In this document: positions 1-8,527 of the stretch, in pieces
How the letters are laid out: each line of letters starts with the position of its first letter
How positions within the stretch are numbered: the first letter of the stretch is position 1
NCBI GenBank assembly: GCA_964552055.1
Contig: CAZKFL010000016.1
Location: 1-44,528 of the forward strand
Reading direction: 5' to 3'
Origin: VGMD01 sp964552055
GTDB lineage: Bacteria > Chlamydiota > Chlamydiia > Chlamydiales > 2-12-FULL-49-11
DNA: 44,528 bases
Position numbers and translations under genes: made by a program
Notes under the pieces: generated by a model
The model's database searches: none
What the model was told of the DNA's origin: nothing
The model's input: the letters and a program-made list of their open reading frames with translations, nothing else

Positions 1-108
1 TATTATCTGGAAGTGATGCAACTGCTCGCAAAGTGTGTAAGCGAAGGAAGATTTCCGACGATCGGGCGCTTCTTAGACAAAGAGCTCAAAGCAATTGAAG
101 CTTTTTAA
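1..108 (+). CDS. 3' end of an unidentified gene (partial)
   Basis: The first 35 codons read through in frame 1 and end in TAA at 106-108. The C-terminal peptide ends KELKAIEAF. It looks like coding sequence because it is open from the window edge and is followed at once by a terminator-like hairpin. The start and most of the gene lie outside the window, and this tail is too short to assign a family. In C. trachomatis the gene beside the malQ/type III block is a poor guide, because the intervening genes here are accessory. Confidence 0.55.
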   Translation, partial: YYLEVMQLLAKCVSEGRFPTIGRFLDKELKAIEAF

Positions 109-151
109 CCTCAGTTTTGATTTATAATTTCATAAACTCAAAACTGAGGTT
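107..151. terminator. Bidirectional terminator-like hairpin between convergent genes
   Basis: A perfect 14-bp inverted repeat (arms 107-120 and 138-151, with a 17-nt AT-rich loop) begins in the stop codon of the upstream plus-strand gene and ends one base before the stop codon of the minus-strand gene. The outer bases of each arm are AA/TT, and an A/T-rich tail lies on both sides. It fits a shared terminator for two converging transcripts. Confidence 0.7.
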
Positions 152-1474
152 CTAAAGAGGCTCTGGCAGTTGCAAACAATGATGCATAAATTTCGATAGG
201 ACACCATCGTATTGTGAGTAAACTTTAGAGTATTCTCTGAGCGGCTTTTCACCCACATAGTCTGAAACAAAATAGCCGCAAGAAGCGTCTATTTTAGAGT
301 GGGGATGTGTCACATTGTAGTTTTGGATTGCTCTCATGATATAAAATGTCTCAACGTCAACACTTGTTCCGCGAAGCTTTGCGCGCTTAAGCCAATCATA
401 AGTTTCTAGAAAAATACTGGGAATTTGGAGATGTATGTCTTGATGGGGTGTAACATCGAGACCCGTTATTTCATCTTTTTCGTTCATACATTGTGTAATG
501 GGAATGTAGCTACCTATGAGAGGTTTGTCTTTATGAGGGTCTTGGGAGATATAGCCCCCAGCGCCGCCTGTAAAGACATGGGAGCAGTGATATTTTTCTA
601 AAAGGATGGTGACAATTTTTTCTGTAATCTCGCCATAATTGAGGTTGAGTGAAATGATACCGTGAATGCCATTTTGCGGCTGTAAAAACGGAGTATGGAT
701 GAGTGAGACAATATCGCCTTTAAAGGTATAGGGATCTCCCAAAATTTCTCCAAATTCCCCGGCAAGTATGTCAGTTACTTTTTTCTCTAATCCACAGCCT
801 GCTACAATGAGTATCTGATTTCCCGTTCCTATTCCTTCTATTGCCGCAATGTCTTTTTCGACTCGCTTGCTAAAGTGCTGAATTTCTCCCACAATAGGGA
901 TGCCTTCAACTTCAATACCCGCCAGTTTAAGTGTGAGTAGCTGCGCAATAAGATTTTCCTCGCTGACAAGTCTTGACATTACAACACATGATTGTGTCAG
1001 GTAATAAGTAGCTGAAGAGGGAATTATAAATTCGAGCAAGATGGGGGATTCTTTTGACAAATAGTATGCAGCCATTTCCTCTTTTGTTCCAAGGAACACT
1101 TCAATTCCTTTCTCCTTGATCAAATTTTCTAGAACAGGATAGAGTCGAATATCAAGAATTCTTTTAACATCATCTGACTTATTGTGTTGTACATCAGGAT
1201 CAGTTGTAATAATTGTGTTTTTTGCTAATGGATCAAAATCCAAGACTTCTTGGGGAATGGGAGTGTGATTTTGAAAGGAGGAGAGATTTATATTTGAAAG
1301 ATTCTGCTTGAATTGAAACTCATTTACTTTTATTTCTTTTGCCCGTTCTTCAAGACCGATGTCCGAAAGATATTGAATATGCTGTTCTGTTTTTGTAGCA
1401 ATTTCGTTAAAGAAAATAGTGGAAATAGCAAGTAGTAAAAATGTCATAGCATAAAAAGTAACATCTACTTGCAT
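152..1474 (-). CDS. Membrane-anchored or exported protein with nucleoside-phosphorylase-like motifs
   Basis: This 440-aa protein has a hydrophobic N-terminal segment (about residues 5-22) that could be a signal anchor. The body carries alternating beta/alpha stretches. Several patches recall the PNP/UDP phosphorylase (MTAN/AMP nucleosidase) fold: the 'VIVGEIQ'-like loop, a glycine-rich 'HVFTGGAGGYISQDP' stretch, and TSVDVETF near residue 375, similar to the V-D-M-E nucleoside-binding signature of that superfamily. If that holds, the substrate would be a nucleoside or a nucleotide sugar. The family assignment is inference from short motifs only. The gene converges on the 5' partial gene and diverges from the Nudix-box gene. 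No clear Shine-Dalgarno precedes the ATG, although TATAAAAT lies immediately upstream. It could equally be a lineage-specific protein of unknown fold. Confidence 0.6.
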   Translation of the reverse strand: MQVDVTFYAMTFLLLAISTIFFNEIATKTEQHIQYLSDIGLEERAKEIKVNEFQFKQNLSNINLSSFQNHTPIPQEVLDFDPLAKNTIITTDPDVQHNKSDDVKRILDIRLYPVLENLIKEKGIEVFLGTKEEMAAYYLSKESPILLEFIIPSSATYYLTQSCVVMSRLVSEENLIAQLLTLKLAGIEVEGIPIVGEIQHFSKRVEKDIAAIEGIGTGNQILIVAGCGLEKKVTDILAGEFGEILGDPYTFKGDIVSLIHTPFLQPQNGIHGIISLNLNYGEITEKIVTILLEKYHCSHVFTGGAGGYISQDPHKDKPLIGSYIPITQCMNEKDEITGLDVTPHQDIHLQIPSIFLETYDWLKRAKLRGTSVDVETFYIMRAIQNYNVTHPHSKIDASCGYFVSDYVGEKPLREYSKVYSQYDGVLSKFMHHCLQLPEPL

Positions 1475-1529
1475 ATTTTATAACTGTATTCTATCTTCTT
1501 TGCAAAATTAATATAAATAGGAGTTTTAT

Positions 1530-3002
1530 ATGTCAATGCTAGTTAAAGGAATTTCAGATTTGGGGGGCGCAATTGCGAGACTTAAACAATTTCATCAGGA
1601 GAATTTGTTGGAATTTATTCCTGGAGGGCCACCAAAACTTGTTTGTGATGGAGTATTGAAATTAAAAGGGGAAGAACGACTTAGAATGATTACCACGAAT
1701 CATTCATTACCGCTTGAGTTAGCAAGAAGGCTTCAAAATGCGTTCCAAGCATATACAAGCAATCTAAATGAGGTGTTTGGTAGGACGTTTAAGCATCACC
1801 CATCACCGAATCTGGCTGTAGATCCCGTAGCAATTACTTCAGAAGGGGGCATTCTTACATTCAATAGAAATGGGAAGAGAGCGTTTGTTGGCGGTGGTCT
1901 TGTTGATGGGAATGAGACGATGGAAGAGGCTGCTGCAAGAGAAGGAAAGGAAGAGTCAGGTGAGGGTTGTTCATTTAAAGTAAGTTCTCAACCAGTTTTA
2001 TTCGTTGATTCTGTGCGGTGTAAAATGCCAATGACTTATTTTGCTTCAGCTGTATTTACTGCTGAGTCAGAAGGCGAGCCGGTAGATAATTTGGAAGCTA
2101 GTGGATTTGAGGCGATTAACCCTGAAGATATCGAAAAAAGAGAATGGTTTATGGACCATAAATTTATTGCGATGAAAACAATGGAATTAGCAGCGTTACC
2201 TGCAGAAGCTGGATCTGGAATTTTTTATACGAGCAGTCTCCCTTTATCGGAAACGCCTTATTCCTCAACAAAACCGTATCTTCCTCCCATAACAAATGCA
2301 ATTGATATATCTTATGTGGAAGAATTGATTGCAAGAGTTGAAGGTTTTTATTTCGGATTAATGTGCAAAGTTAAAGCCGAAGTTCTTGATGATATCGATC
2401 TAGAGGCTTTTAATAGATCGCGCAATATTACCCGCCATGGTTGGGAAGATAAGGCTAGCCCTGCTATTGAAAGAACAGACGAAGAAAAAGCTGTGTATAG
2501 AGAATGGGATGACACAAAGAGATTGTGGGATTATATGGGGCATCTAAAGGTTACAGGGGTTAAAATTAGTGAACTCTTTGGAACCTTTATAAATGTTGGT
2601 GAAGGTGGAGTTATTGAAACTGTCAGCGTTTATGCAAACGGTGATCAGGTTTTTTTAAGTATCCGAGAAGGACGAGTTGTTTTAGAACACGAATTGTTCA
2701 CTCAGTTTAGAGACTTTCCTACTACAGTTTCTCATCATGCATCTCAAATGGGAGTATCGTTAACAGAGAATCCTATTTTAATCGGGAAATATGAGCCAGA
2801 TTCTTATATGTATGAAGAGGGGATTCGAGCAAGAGCTTGTCAGTTTATTGCTCCTATTCCAGATGGAGTAGTGCCTAAAGGAACTCTTTCTTTAACATTT
2901 AGAGAAGCAGCATCCCTTCCAGCTGAGGCTTGGTCTACAATTCATGATTACAACATGTTTCAAAACCTTGCAGCATTCCATGAAATGAGATCTAAGCTTT
3001 AA
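1530..3002 (+). CDS. Nudix hydrolase domain protein with long C-terminal extension
   Basis: This 490-aa protein starts at an ATG preceded by a good AGGAG site. Residues 123-145 carry the Nudix box pattern G-x5-E-x7-RE-x-x-EE-x-G (G123, E129, R137-E138, E141-E142, G144). The hydrophobic positions of the consensus are occupied by G and E, so the box is slightly atypical. Nudix enzymes hydrolyse nucleoside diphosphates linked to another moiety, using the box glutamates to bind Mg2+. The core domain would span about 95-215. The last 270 residues match nothing I recognise and make the protein much longer than a housekeeping Nudix enzyme. That is consistent with a specialised or secreted enzyme. 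The neighbours are also accessory genes. Nudix membership is well supported; the substrate is unknown. Confidence 0.75.
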   Translation: MSMLVKGISDLGGAIARLKQFHQENLLEFIPGGPPKLVCDGVLKLKGEERLRMITTNHSLPLELARRLQNAFQAYTSNLNEVFGRTFKHHPSPNLAVDPVAITSEGGILTFNRNGKRAFVGGGLVDGNETMEEAAAREGKEESGEGCSFKVSSQPVLFVDSVRCKMPMTYFASAVFTAESEGEPVDNLEASGFEAINPEDIEKREWFMDHKFIAMKTMELAALPAEAGSGIFYTSSLPLSETPYSSTKPYLPPITNAIDISYVEELIARVEGFYFGLMCKVKAEVLDDIDLEAFNRSRNITRHGWEDKASPAIERTDEEKAVYREWDDTKRLWDYMGHLKVTGVKISELFGTFINVGEGGVIETVSVYANGDQVFLSIREGRVVLEHELFTQFRDFPTTVSHHASQMGVSLTENPILIGKYEPDSYMYEEGIRARACQFIAPIPDGVVPKGTLSLTFREAASLPAEAWSTIHDYNMFQNLAAFHEMRSKL

Positions 3003-3065
3003 TTAAATTGGCGCGAAAAGTATTTGCTTTTGCGCCGATAAAAACAGTATTTATCGAGGTAATAT

Positions 3066-4025
3066 ATGTTAGTAAGTACTTTTGTTGTGTGTGACATTTC
3101 TTCCACGATTGCTGCTTCTATTGAATCGAGAGAAAGTAGAGAAAGAGCCGAATCTGTGGCAAAAATGCGAAGGCAGTATTTGCTTTTAGTAGATCTATCA
3201 AAAAAAGAATATCCCTATAAAAAGGAAGCTCAAAAGTGCATTGCAATTCAAGCCCTTTTGCTAGGTGATGATTGTTTTGCTCAATCTATTATTGATTCCT
3301 TTAATATTAGAGGGAGAGATAATATTTACTTCGGTGCATCGATCAGATTTAGCAAAGGTGGATTGTTTGAAAAAGCAAAGGGAATGATTGAAAAAATCTC
3401 CCCTGACTGTAATGGAATAAAGACAAAAAAAATTGCGCAGACGAGGTTATTTATATATGAAACAAGTTTGGAGCTCTCTCGTCTTGGATTTGAGGGCGCA
3501 TTTTTAGCCATATCCCGATTAAAAATGAAAAGGCAAGCTGATTTGGTTTATCTATTGAGTGGGCGGTTTTTTGATCAAGGAATTCCTTGGGAAGCTATTG
3601 TTAATAAGCTCAGTAAATTTAATCCGTTTGTTATTGAACAAGCTGCCTATAGCGTTATTGAAAGTGTGTTAAAGAAAGGTGTTACTTATGAAGATTTTAT
3701 CCCATGGCTTAGCATCGTTCCCGATAGAGAGAGTCGTAGCACTAGAGATAGGGTTGTAGCAATAGCCTGGGAAGTAGGTAATAATCTTCTTGCAAAGCGA
3801 CTTGAGGATGAATTAGGAATTGTGGAGTCCCGCGGCTACTCTGCATTGGCTAGGCAAGGTAAACCAATGCATGCGATCGCTGAATCGGAATTGTCATTGC
3901 TTAAGCCAGCGCTTATGAGAACGTCGATTGAAAGTTTAAAATATTTAAGAATCTGTCACAGAGATAATATTGTACAAGAGTTATTTCTAAACGGTTTTGT
4001 GGAAGAAGCTCTAGCTATCCCCTAA
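3066..4025 (+). CDS. Uncharacterised mostly helical protein
   Basis: A 319-aa protein with a GAGGT site ahead of its ATG, 63 nt downstream of the Nudix gene and possibly co-transcribed with it. The sequence is rich in Leu, Ala, Glu and Arg, with repeated amphipathic stretches of about 30-35 residues, for example around residues 65-110 and 150-200. This suggests an alpha-solenoid such as TPR- or Sel1-like repeats, but no consensus repeat is clear enough to name. I see no signal peptide or membrane segment. The function is not recognised. Confidence 0.7.
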   Translation: MLVSTFVVCDISSTIAASIESRESRERAESVAKMRRQYLLLVDLSKKEYPYKKEAQKCIAIQALLLGDDCFAQSIIDSFNIRGRDNIYFGASIRFSKGGLFEKAKGMIEKISPDCNGIKTKKIAQTRLFIYETSLELSRLGFEGAFLAISRLKMKRQADLVYLLSGRFFDQGIPWEAIVNKLSKFNPFVIEQAAYSVIESVLKKGVTYEDFIPWLSIVPDRESRSTRDRVVAIAWEVGNNLLAKRLEDELGIVESRGYSALARQGKPMHAIAESELSLLKPALMRTSIESLKYLRICHRDNIVQELFLNGFVEEALAIP

Positions 4026-4028
4026 ATT

Positions 4029-5477
4029 TTAAAGAATTCGATATTTCGCTTCAAATACTTTGCGGGGAACGACATAGATATCGTCGCTATTAAGATAGAT
4101 AACCATATCTCCTTTGCGACCGTATTCTAAGACTCCCAGTGGGGTATAGAAGCGGATATCTTCTGCAAGCTCGATTGTCCTTCGTATTTCACATTTTGGT
4201 TGAAAGTAGGTAGGGCGTTCGGGGTCGAGTTTGTAGATGTTTTTAAAAATAACATCATCCATAAAAACTTGATATCCATCTTCTGAAGTTACTTTCCATT
4301 GATCTTTTCTTGCAACCCAGATGGTGACTAAAAAGCCATCCATGTTGGTTTGGAGGATATCTTGTTCTTTGGCTCTTTCTGCATGTACCGGCCTTGTGCG
4401 AACGATATCATGAATTTCCGATTTAACCCAAGGAAGATGGCAGGTTTTTTTTAAGAAATCAATTTGAGCAATATTGACTTCTTGAAAATGGTCTCGGTCT
4501 TTACGATGAGCTGATTGTTTCATAGCTTCTGGTCCATAGGGAACTTTGTGTCTTGGAACCATTGGCCAGTCATAGATAAAGAGTTGGTTATGTGCATTAC
4601 CTAGCTTACAATATTTGGATTCACTAAAAGAAATTTTTACAAATGTTCGGTGTAAGGTCTTATCTGTTTGGTTAATACCTGCATCATGCACACAATAGGG
4701 GTCCATTTTCAAGAGGGTGTAATTGGGATAGGTAATGGGGGATTGACTGTTTGCTACCGATGCAAATGCTTCTAAAACTTGATCGACATTTTCTGGATCG
4801 ACAGCATCTAAAGAAAATGGACCAGGAACAAAAAGGGTGGGGCAACAATCAGCAATTACATAGACATGATCAACTGGAATTGTAAGTGAACTTGTTTTAG
4901 TATTAATCTTTCGGTAGGAATCCCCATGCCAACCAGCTCTTCTTTGTGAAACATGCGGTTCAACTATGCCTTGATCAACGGTGATGTATACATAGCAAGT
5001 TTTTTCGAAATTAGGATTGATAACCTGTTCAAAAGCAACAGCTTTTGCAATGACTTCTTGGAATTGTTCTAACTGTGGAGGGATTCTCCATCCTTGATTC
5101 GGCATGTAAATCGGAAGGTCTAAGAATCGAAGACCATGCCCTTCAAGTTCGGAAGAAAATTTTTTTTGATCTTCAAGTGTTCCCAATACAACAGGAAGGT
5201 TTTTCTTATTATAAAAATCGATATTCCAATTTTTTTTTGTAAAAAGATCATCTATTTCATGGTTAGGATTAAGTGCTACAATTTCTTGCTTAAACGTCTC
5301 TTTGTTTAAAGGTTTTCGTAAAAAATCTGTGCTCATACCTTTAAAAGCAGGTGTTTTGGGATCATCCTGTGAAGTAGCATTGACAATGACTCTTTCTTGG
5401 CTGGTAAGCGGCTTTTCATTTGCTTGAATTAAACAAAAGGCGGTAGCGATACCTAAGTAGTAAAAAAAATGAGTCAT
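4029..5477 (-). CDS. Exported protein resembling 2-oxoglutarate/Fe(II) dioxygenases
   Basis: The ATG at 5477 is chosen because an AGGA site lies just upstream and the protein then opens with a typical signal peptide (a hydrophobic run about residues 4-18, then ANEKP). Longer upstream starts would bury it. The product is 482 aa. In the middle, H184-x-D186 (in GWHGDSY), H264 and R277 (in TLHRTFVKIS) are spaced like the metal-binding HxD...H triad and the 2-oxoglutarate-binding Arg of the 2OG-Fe(II) oxygenase superfamily. The last 45 residues ('GRKGDMVIYLNSDDIYVVP') look like a small beta domain often attached to such enzymes. No substrate can be read from the sequence. It is divergent from the gene at 5564. 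The oxygenase assignment is inference from motif spacing, moderately confident. Confidence 0.6.
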   Translation of the reverse strand: MTHFFYYLGIATAFCLIQANEKPLTSQERVIVNATSQDDPKTPAFKGMSTDFLRKPLNKETFKQEIVALNPNHEIDDLFTKKNWNIDFYNKKNLPVVLGTLEDQKKFSSELEGHGLRFLDLPIYMPNQGWRIPPQLEQFQEVIAKAVAFEQVINPNFEKTCYVYITVDQGIVEPHVSQRRAGWHGDSYRKINTKTSSLTIPVDHVYVIADCCPTLFVPGPFSLDAVDPENVDQVLEAFASVANSQSPITYPNYTLLKMDPYCVHDAGINQTDKTLHRTFVKISFSESKYCKLGNAHNQLFIYDWPMVPRHKVPYGPEAMKQSAHRKDRDHFQEVNIAQIDFLKKTCHLPWVKSEIHDIVRTRPVHAERAKEQDILQTNMDGFLVTIWVARKDQWKVTSEDGYQVFMDDVIFKNIYKLDPERPTYFQPKCEIRRTIELAEDIRFYTPLGVLEYGRKGDMVIYLNSDDIYVVPRKVFEAKYRIL

Positions 5478-5563
5478 GAAATATTTCCTTCTTGTCGATT
5501 TTTGCTCGCATAAGATATCATATAGCAATTTGTTATGTCAAATTTATAATTTTACAAGGGACT

Positions 5564-6553
5564 ATGTCAATTTCTATATTTGGTGGGGCTGCCCGCGCAA
5601 TATCATCTTACTGTTTAGAAGCTCTTCAAAGTAACCTTGTAGATAGTATTCGTACTATGGTTGCAGTAGCACAAAGAAGAGAAGGTCCTTACATGTGTAA
5701 AACTGTTCAGGAACTAAGCTTTGATGGAAGGTCTTTTTATGCGATTCATGAAAGGGAACAACCTTCTGATCCTGATTATCATCAAACAATTAGAGCAGAG
5801 CTTTTGTCTCGAATGAAAATGGATCCTAGGACTTTGATAGTTGAGGTTGTCGGAGATTCATCTGTTTATAGCTTGAGTGGTACAGCTATTGTTAAATCCT
5901 TTCTTGATCGCCACCTAACTAGAGATGTTGTAATGCTCTACGGTTATACGGGGCATACTACAAAAGAGGGAGCTTCTTGTATAAATGCAGCAGCAACTGA
6001 ATATGTAGTAGAAAACGGGATGCTTGACCAAACAATTGGTAATTTAGTTGGATATCATACTCGCGTTGCTCTAACAGATTGGGGCTGCTTTGCGCCTCTT
6101 CTTAAACACAATATCCTTGTATATGGTGATGATGAAACATCAGAAGCAACAGGGACCCTTTTTGGAAGAGATGTTATTACATCTGATTATCTCGCAGATA
6201 AACTGATTGTAGCAGAAGGTGGAGTGCAAACCTTTAGGCAAATATGTAATATGCTTTTATTGGGAAGACCTGTTTATTCAATAGGTGGTCTTCGTGAAGA
6301 AAGTTATTATTTCTCAGCTACCGAGTTTGTCGAATACCTGCGTAGGAATTGTAAAAAAATTCCAGAACCAACATCTGAACTGTTAGATATGTGGAAGGGG
6401 GAATACCTTGAAACAAAAGTGCTCTTTCGGAAAAAAGGGGATGCAGGAACTAAGCCCGCACTTGATAAGGAGGCCTGGGCTTTATTTAAAGAAGAAAAGC
6501 TCTACAAACGGTTAGACCTCATTCATTTTGAGGGCATTGCTTCTCGTTTATAA
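5564..6553 (+). CDS. Uncharacterised protein, possible Rossmann/SLOG-like fold
   Basis: The reading frame is open from 5492, but the ATG at 5564 has an AAGGG site and avoids overlap with the divergent exported-protein gene. The product is 329 aa. Alternating hydrophobic beta strands and Gly-rich turns (VVMLYGYTGH, NILVYGDD, KLIVAEGGVQTFRQI) are reminiscent of nucleotide-binding SLOG/LOG-type folds, where a GG-x-G-T/Q-x-x-E/R loop binds a nucleotide. The match is weak and I do not assign a function. No signal peptide or membrane segment is seen. It converges on malQ. Confidence 0.65.
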   Translation: MSISIFGGAARAISSYCLEALQSNLVDSIRTMVAVAQRREGPYMCKTVQELSFDGRSFYAIHEREQPSDPDYHQTIRAELLSRMKMDPRTLIVEVVGDSSVYSLSGTAIVKSFLDRHLTRDVVMLYGYTGHTTKEGASCINAAATEYVVENGMLDQTIGNLVGYHTRVALTDWGCFAPLLKHNILVYGDDETSEATGTLFGRDVITSDYLADKLIVAEGGVQTFRQICNMLLLGRPVYSIGGLREESYYFSATEFVEYLRRNCKKIPEPTSELLDMWKGEYLETKVLFRKKGDAGTKPALDKEAWALFKEEKLYKRLDLIHFEGIASRL

Positions 6554-6560
6554 TTTTCAA

Positions 6561-6577
6561 GTTTTAGTACAGCTTCT
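6561..6577. repeat. 17-bp dispersed repeat, copy A
   Basis: The sequence GTTTTAGTACAGCTTCT, 8 nt after the stop codon of the preceding gene, occurs as an exact reverse complement at 44470-44486, also just after a stop codon. With one mismatch the match extends to 21 bp (6561-6581). It lies between converging genes and overlaps the last base of the malQ stop region. Confidence 0.6.
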
Positions 6578-8148
6578 TAGATGAGTGATTTAAGTGTTTC
6601 GATAAAGCTTGTGTTGCTAGAAATTTCTTCGAGGGTTGCAGGGTATCTGTGGCGCCAGTTGGACGTTAGGATTTTTCCAGGATAATTAATGCGGGCAGCG
6701 GCGTTTTCGGGATAGATGAGGGAGAGGTATTCATCAAACAAATTAATGTGGAAGCTTGAATTGGTTGTATGGGCGCCTTTGAGTATTTGGAGTCTTAACT
6801 CACTACTTAGGGTGCTATTGTATGGTAGCTTAAAGTCAGCGCAAAATTGTTTGGCATCGCGGGGAAAAAGGTTCCACCATTCGGCTAGGGTTTCGGTGTC
6901 ATGGGTGGATAGGGTGGTGAGGCTTAATTTTGGGTAGTCTTTGTACGCAATAAAATTATCGCCTGCGCCATAGTAGCGTTCCCAGCGGATGATTTTTAGG
7001 CCAGGAATTCCGAGTTTTGTGAGGGATCTTCTTATATGGTCGATATAGAGGCCTAGATCTTCGCCAATGGGGAACATCGTTGTAAAGGATAAAAGTTTGC
7101 TTAAGAGAAATTCCCCTTGTATGATGGAAGCATCCTTATCGGCTGGAATAAAGGTGCCATCTGTTGCTTTGGCGCCCTTGTTTAGAGTCCATATTCGGTA
7201 AAAGCCAATGATGTGATCAATGCGAAGTATGTCGTAAAATTCTGATGCTATCGCAAGTCTTGTCTTCCACCATTGGAAGTTGTTTTTCTCAATGGCATCC
7301 CATCGGTAGGTGGGAAATCCCCAATTTTGTCCATCTGGGTTAAACATATCAGGAGGCGCGCCAGCAATAAGCTCTGTATTAAAATTTTCTCGATAGAGCC
7401 ATACATCGAGGCTGTCTGGGCTGATTAAAATGGGGATGTCGCCTTTAAGGAGAATCCCTTTTTGATTTGCATAGGTTTTTACAAATTTGAGTTGTCGAAA
7501 GGCAAAGTATTGAAGGAGGTAGTAAAATTCCATAGCCCACCCTTCTTTTTCGTAGAGTTCATTCATGAGTTCTGGAGTTGGATTTTGAAGCTCTTTAGGC
7601 CAGTTGCTCCAGGCCTTATTATCATAGCGAACTTTAAGGACCTTGAACAGGGCATATGGCTTTAACCAAGTTGTGGTCTCTACAAATGCTTTATAGGAGA
7701 TGTCATCTTTAAGCGCCGGAAAATGACTATCAAAGTATTTTCTGAAAAAGTCCATTTTTTGATTGAGGACATCTTCGTAGGCAACTTCTTTTAATTCATT
7801 GATTGTATGAAATGGTAATAGATCGTCTGCTGTGATAAAAGGTAGAGTTTGAAGGGAAATAAAGATTGGATTGAGTGCAAATGCTGATTGCGCATTATAG
7901 GGGCTTGGATCATGTCCACTATCATTTAGCGGAAGGAGTTGAATGATAGAAAAACCTGTCTCATGACATAAATCAATAAGTGGAATCAGATCTAAAAATT
8001 CACCAATTCCCGAACTGCTTTTTGTGCGCAGTGAAAATAGTGGGGTATTGAAACCGTGATAGGCTTTATTTAAATCCAAAGATATTTCCCTTTTTTTCTG
8101 TTGAGTCAGGAATTTCACCAGAGTCTGGTGCAGATCTGCCGGATTCAA
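6577..8148 (-). CDS. malQ: 4-alpha-glucanotransferase (amylomaltase)
   Basis: A GH77 enzyme that transfers alpha-1,4-glucan segments. In chlamydiae it works with glycogen synthase, phosphorylase and debranching enzyme in glycogen turnover. Recognisable blocks include ALNPIFISLQ near the N-terminus, KGDIPI and RIDHIIGFYRIW (catalytic nucleophile region), FPIGEDLG, and STHDTETLAEWW. At 523 aa its length is normal. The gene sits directly downstream of the type III chaperone gene, as in C. trachomatis (CT087/CT088). The start is uncertain. The longest ATG form (8148) overlaps the chaperone gene by 83 nt. A TTG at 8079 has a good AGGGAAA site in front and would overlap by only 14 nt. Confidence 0.95.
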   Translation of the reverse strand: MNPADLHQTLVKFLTQQKKREISLDLNKAYHGFNTPLFSLRTKSSSGIGEFLDLIPLIDLCHETGFSIIQLLPLNDSGHDPSPYNAQSAFALNPIFISLQTLPFITADDLLPFHTINELKEVAYEDVLNQKMDFFRKYFDSHFPALKDDISYKAFVETTTWLKPYALFKVLKVRYDNKAWSNWPKELQNPTPELMNELYEKEGWAMEFYYLLQYFAFRQLKFVKTYANQKGILLKGDIPILISPDSLDVWLYRENFNTELIAGAPPDMFNPDGQNWGFPTYRWDAIEKNNFQWWKTRLAIASEFYDILRIDHIIGFYRIWTLNKGAKATDGTFIPADKDASIIQGEFLLSKLLSFTTMFPIGEDLGLYIDHIRRSLTKLGIPGLKIIRWERYYGAGDNFIAYKDYPKLSLTTLSTHDTETLAEWWNLFPRDAKQFCADFKLPYNSTLSSELRLQILKGAHTTNSSFHINLFDEYLSLIYPENAAARINYPGKILTSNWRHRYPATLEEISSNTSFIETLKSLI

Positions 8149-8527
8149 TTGCTGAATGCCAATCAGTTGCCCTTTTAATAAATTTCATAAGATGTTCATA
8201 TAAAATTTCTCTAGTGATTGCGCTTGTGAAAATTTCATAAAATAAGACAAGTGAATTTTCCTTTTCAAGATAAGCTAATGTGCCCTCTTTTTCTTCTGCT
8301 AAAAAATTTGCCTTCAAGGCATCTTTTAAAATATTTTCGCGGAATTTTCCTGGGGGTAACTCTGTAATTAGGGTCATTAGAAGAATTTTTTCACCGGGAG
8401 AATCAAGCTCTATTTGTACTTTAAAAAGGTTGTTTATTTCTAAACAACATGCCATGTTCAGATCAACTTTAAGATCTTCACCGATGTATTCTCCGAGTTC
8501 GTGAATCAGGTCATGAAAATTTTTCAA
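8066..8527 (-). CDS. scc1: Type III secretion chaperone, CesT/SycE family (Scc1-like)
   Basis: A 153-aa acidic protein with the layout of class I type III chaperones: an N-terminal helix (FHDLIHELGEYIG), a central beta region (CCLEINNLFKVQIELD), then LLMTLITELPPGKFRENILKDALKAN, the usual 'l...l..lP' stretch of the family, and a C-terminal helix. In Chlamydia, Scc1 and Scc4 bind the N-terminus of the gatekeeper CopN. The family assignment rests on these patterns plus position. Its start overlaps the end of copN by 4 nt (ATGA), so the chaperone and client are translationally coupled. The last 30 residues are Ser/Glu/Lys-rich and variable. Confidence 0.88.
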   Translation of the reverse strand: MKNFHDLIHELGEYIGEDLKVDLNMACCLEINNLFKVQIELDSPGEKILLMTLITELPPGKFRENILKDALKANFLAEEKEGTLAYLEKENSLVLFYEIFTSAITREILYEHLMKFIKRATDWHSAIESGRSAPDSGEIPDSTEKKGNIFGFK

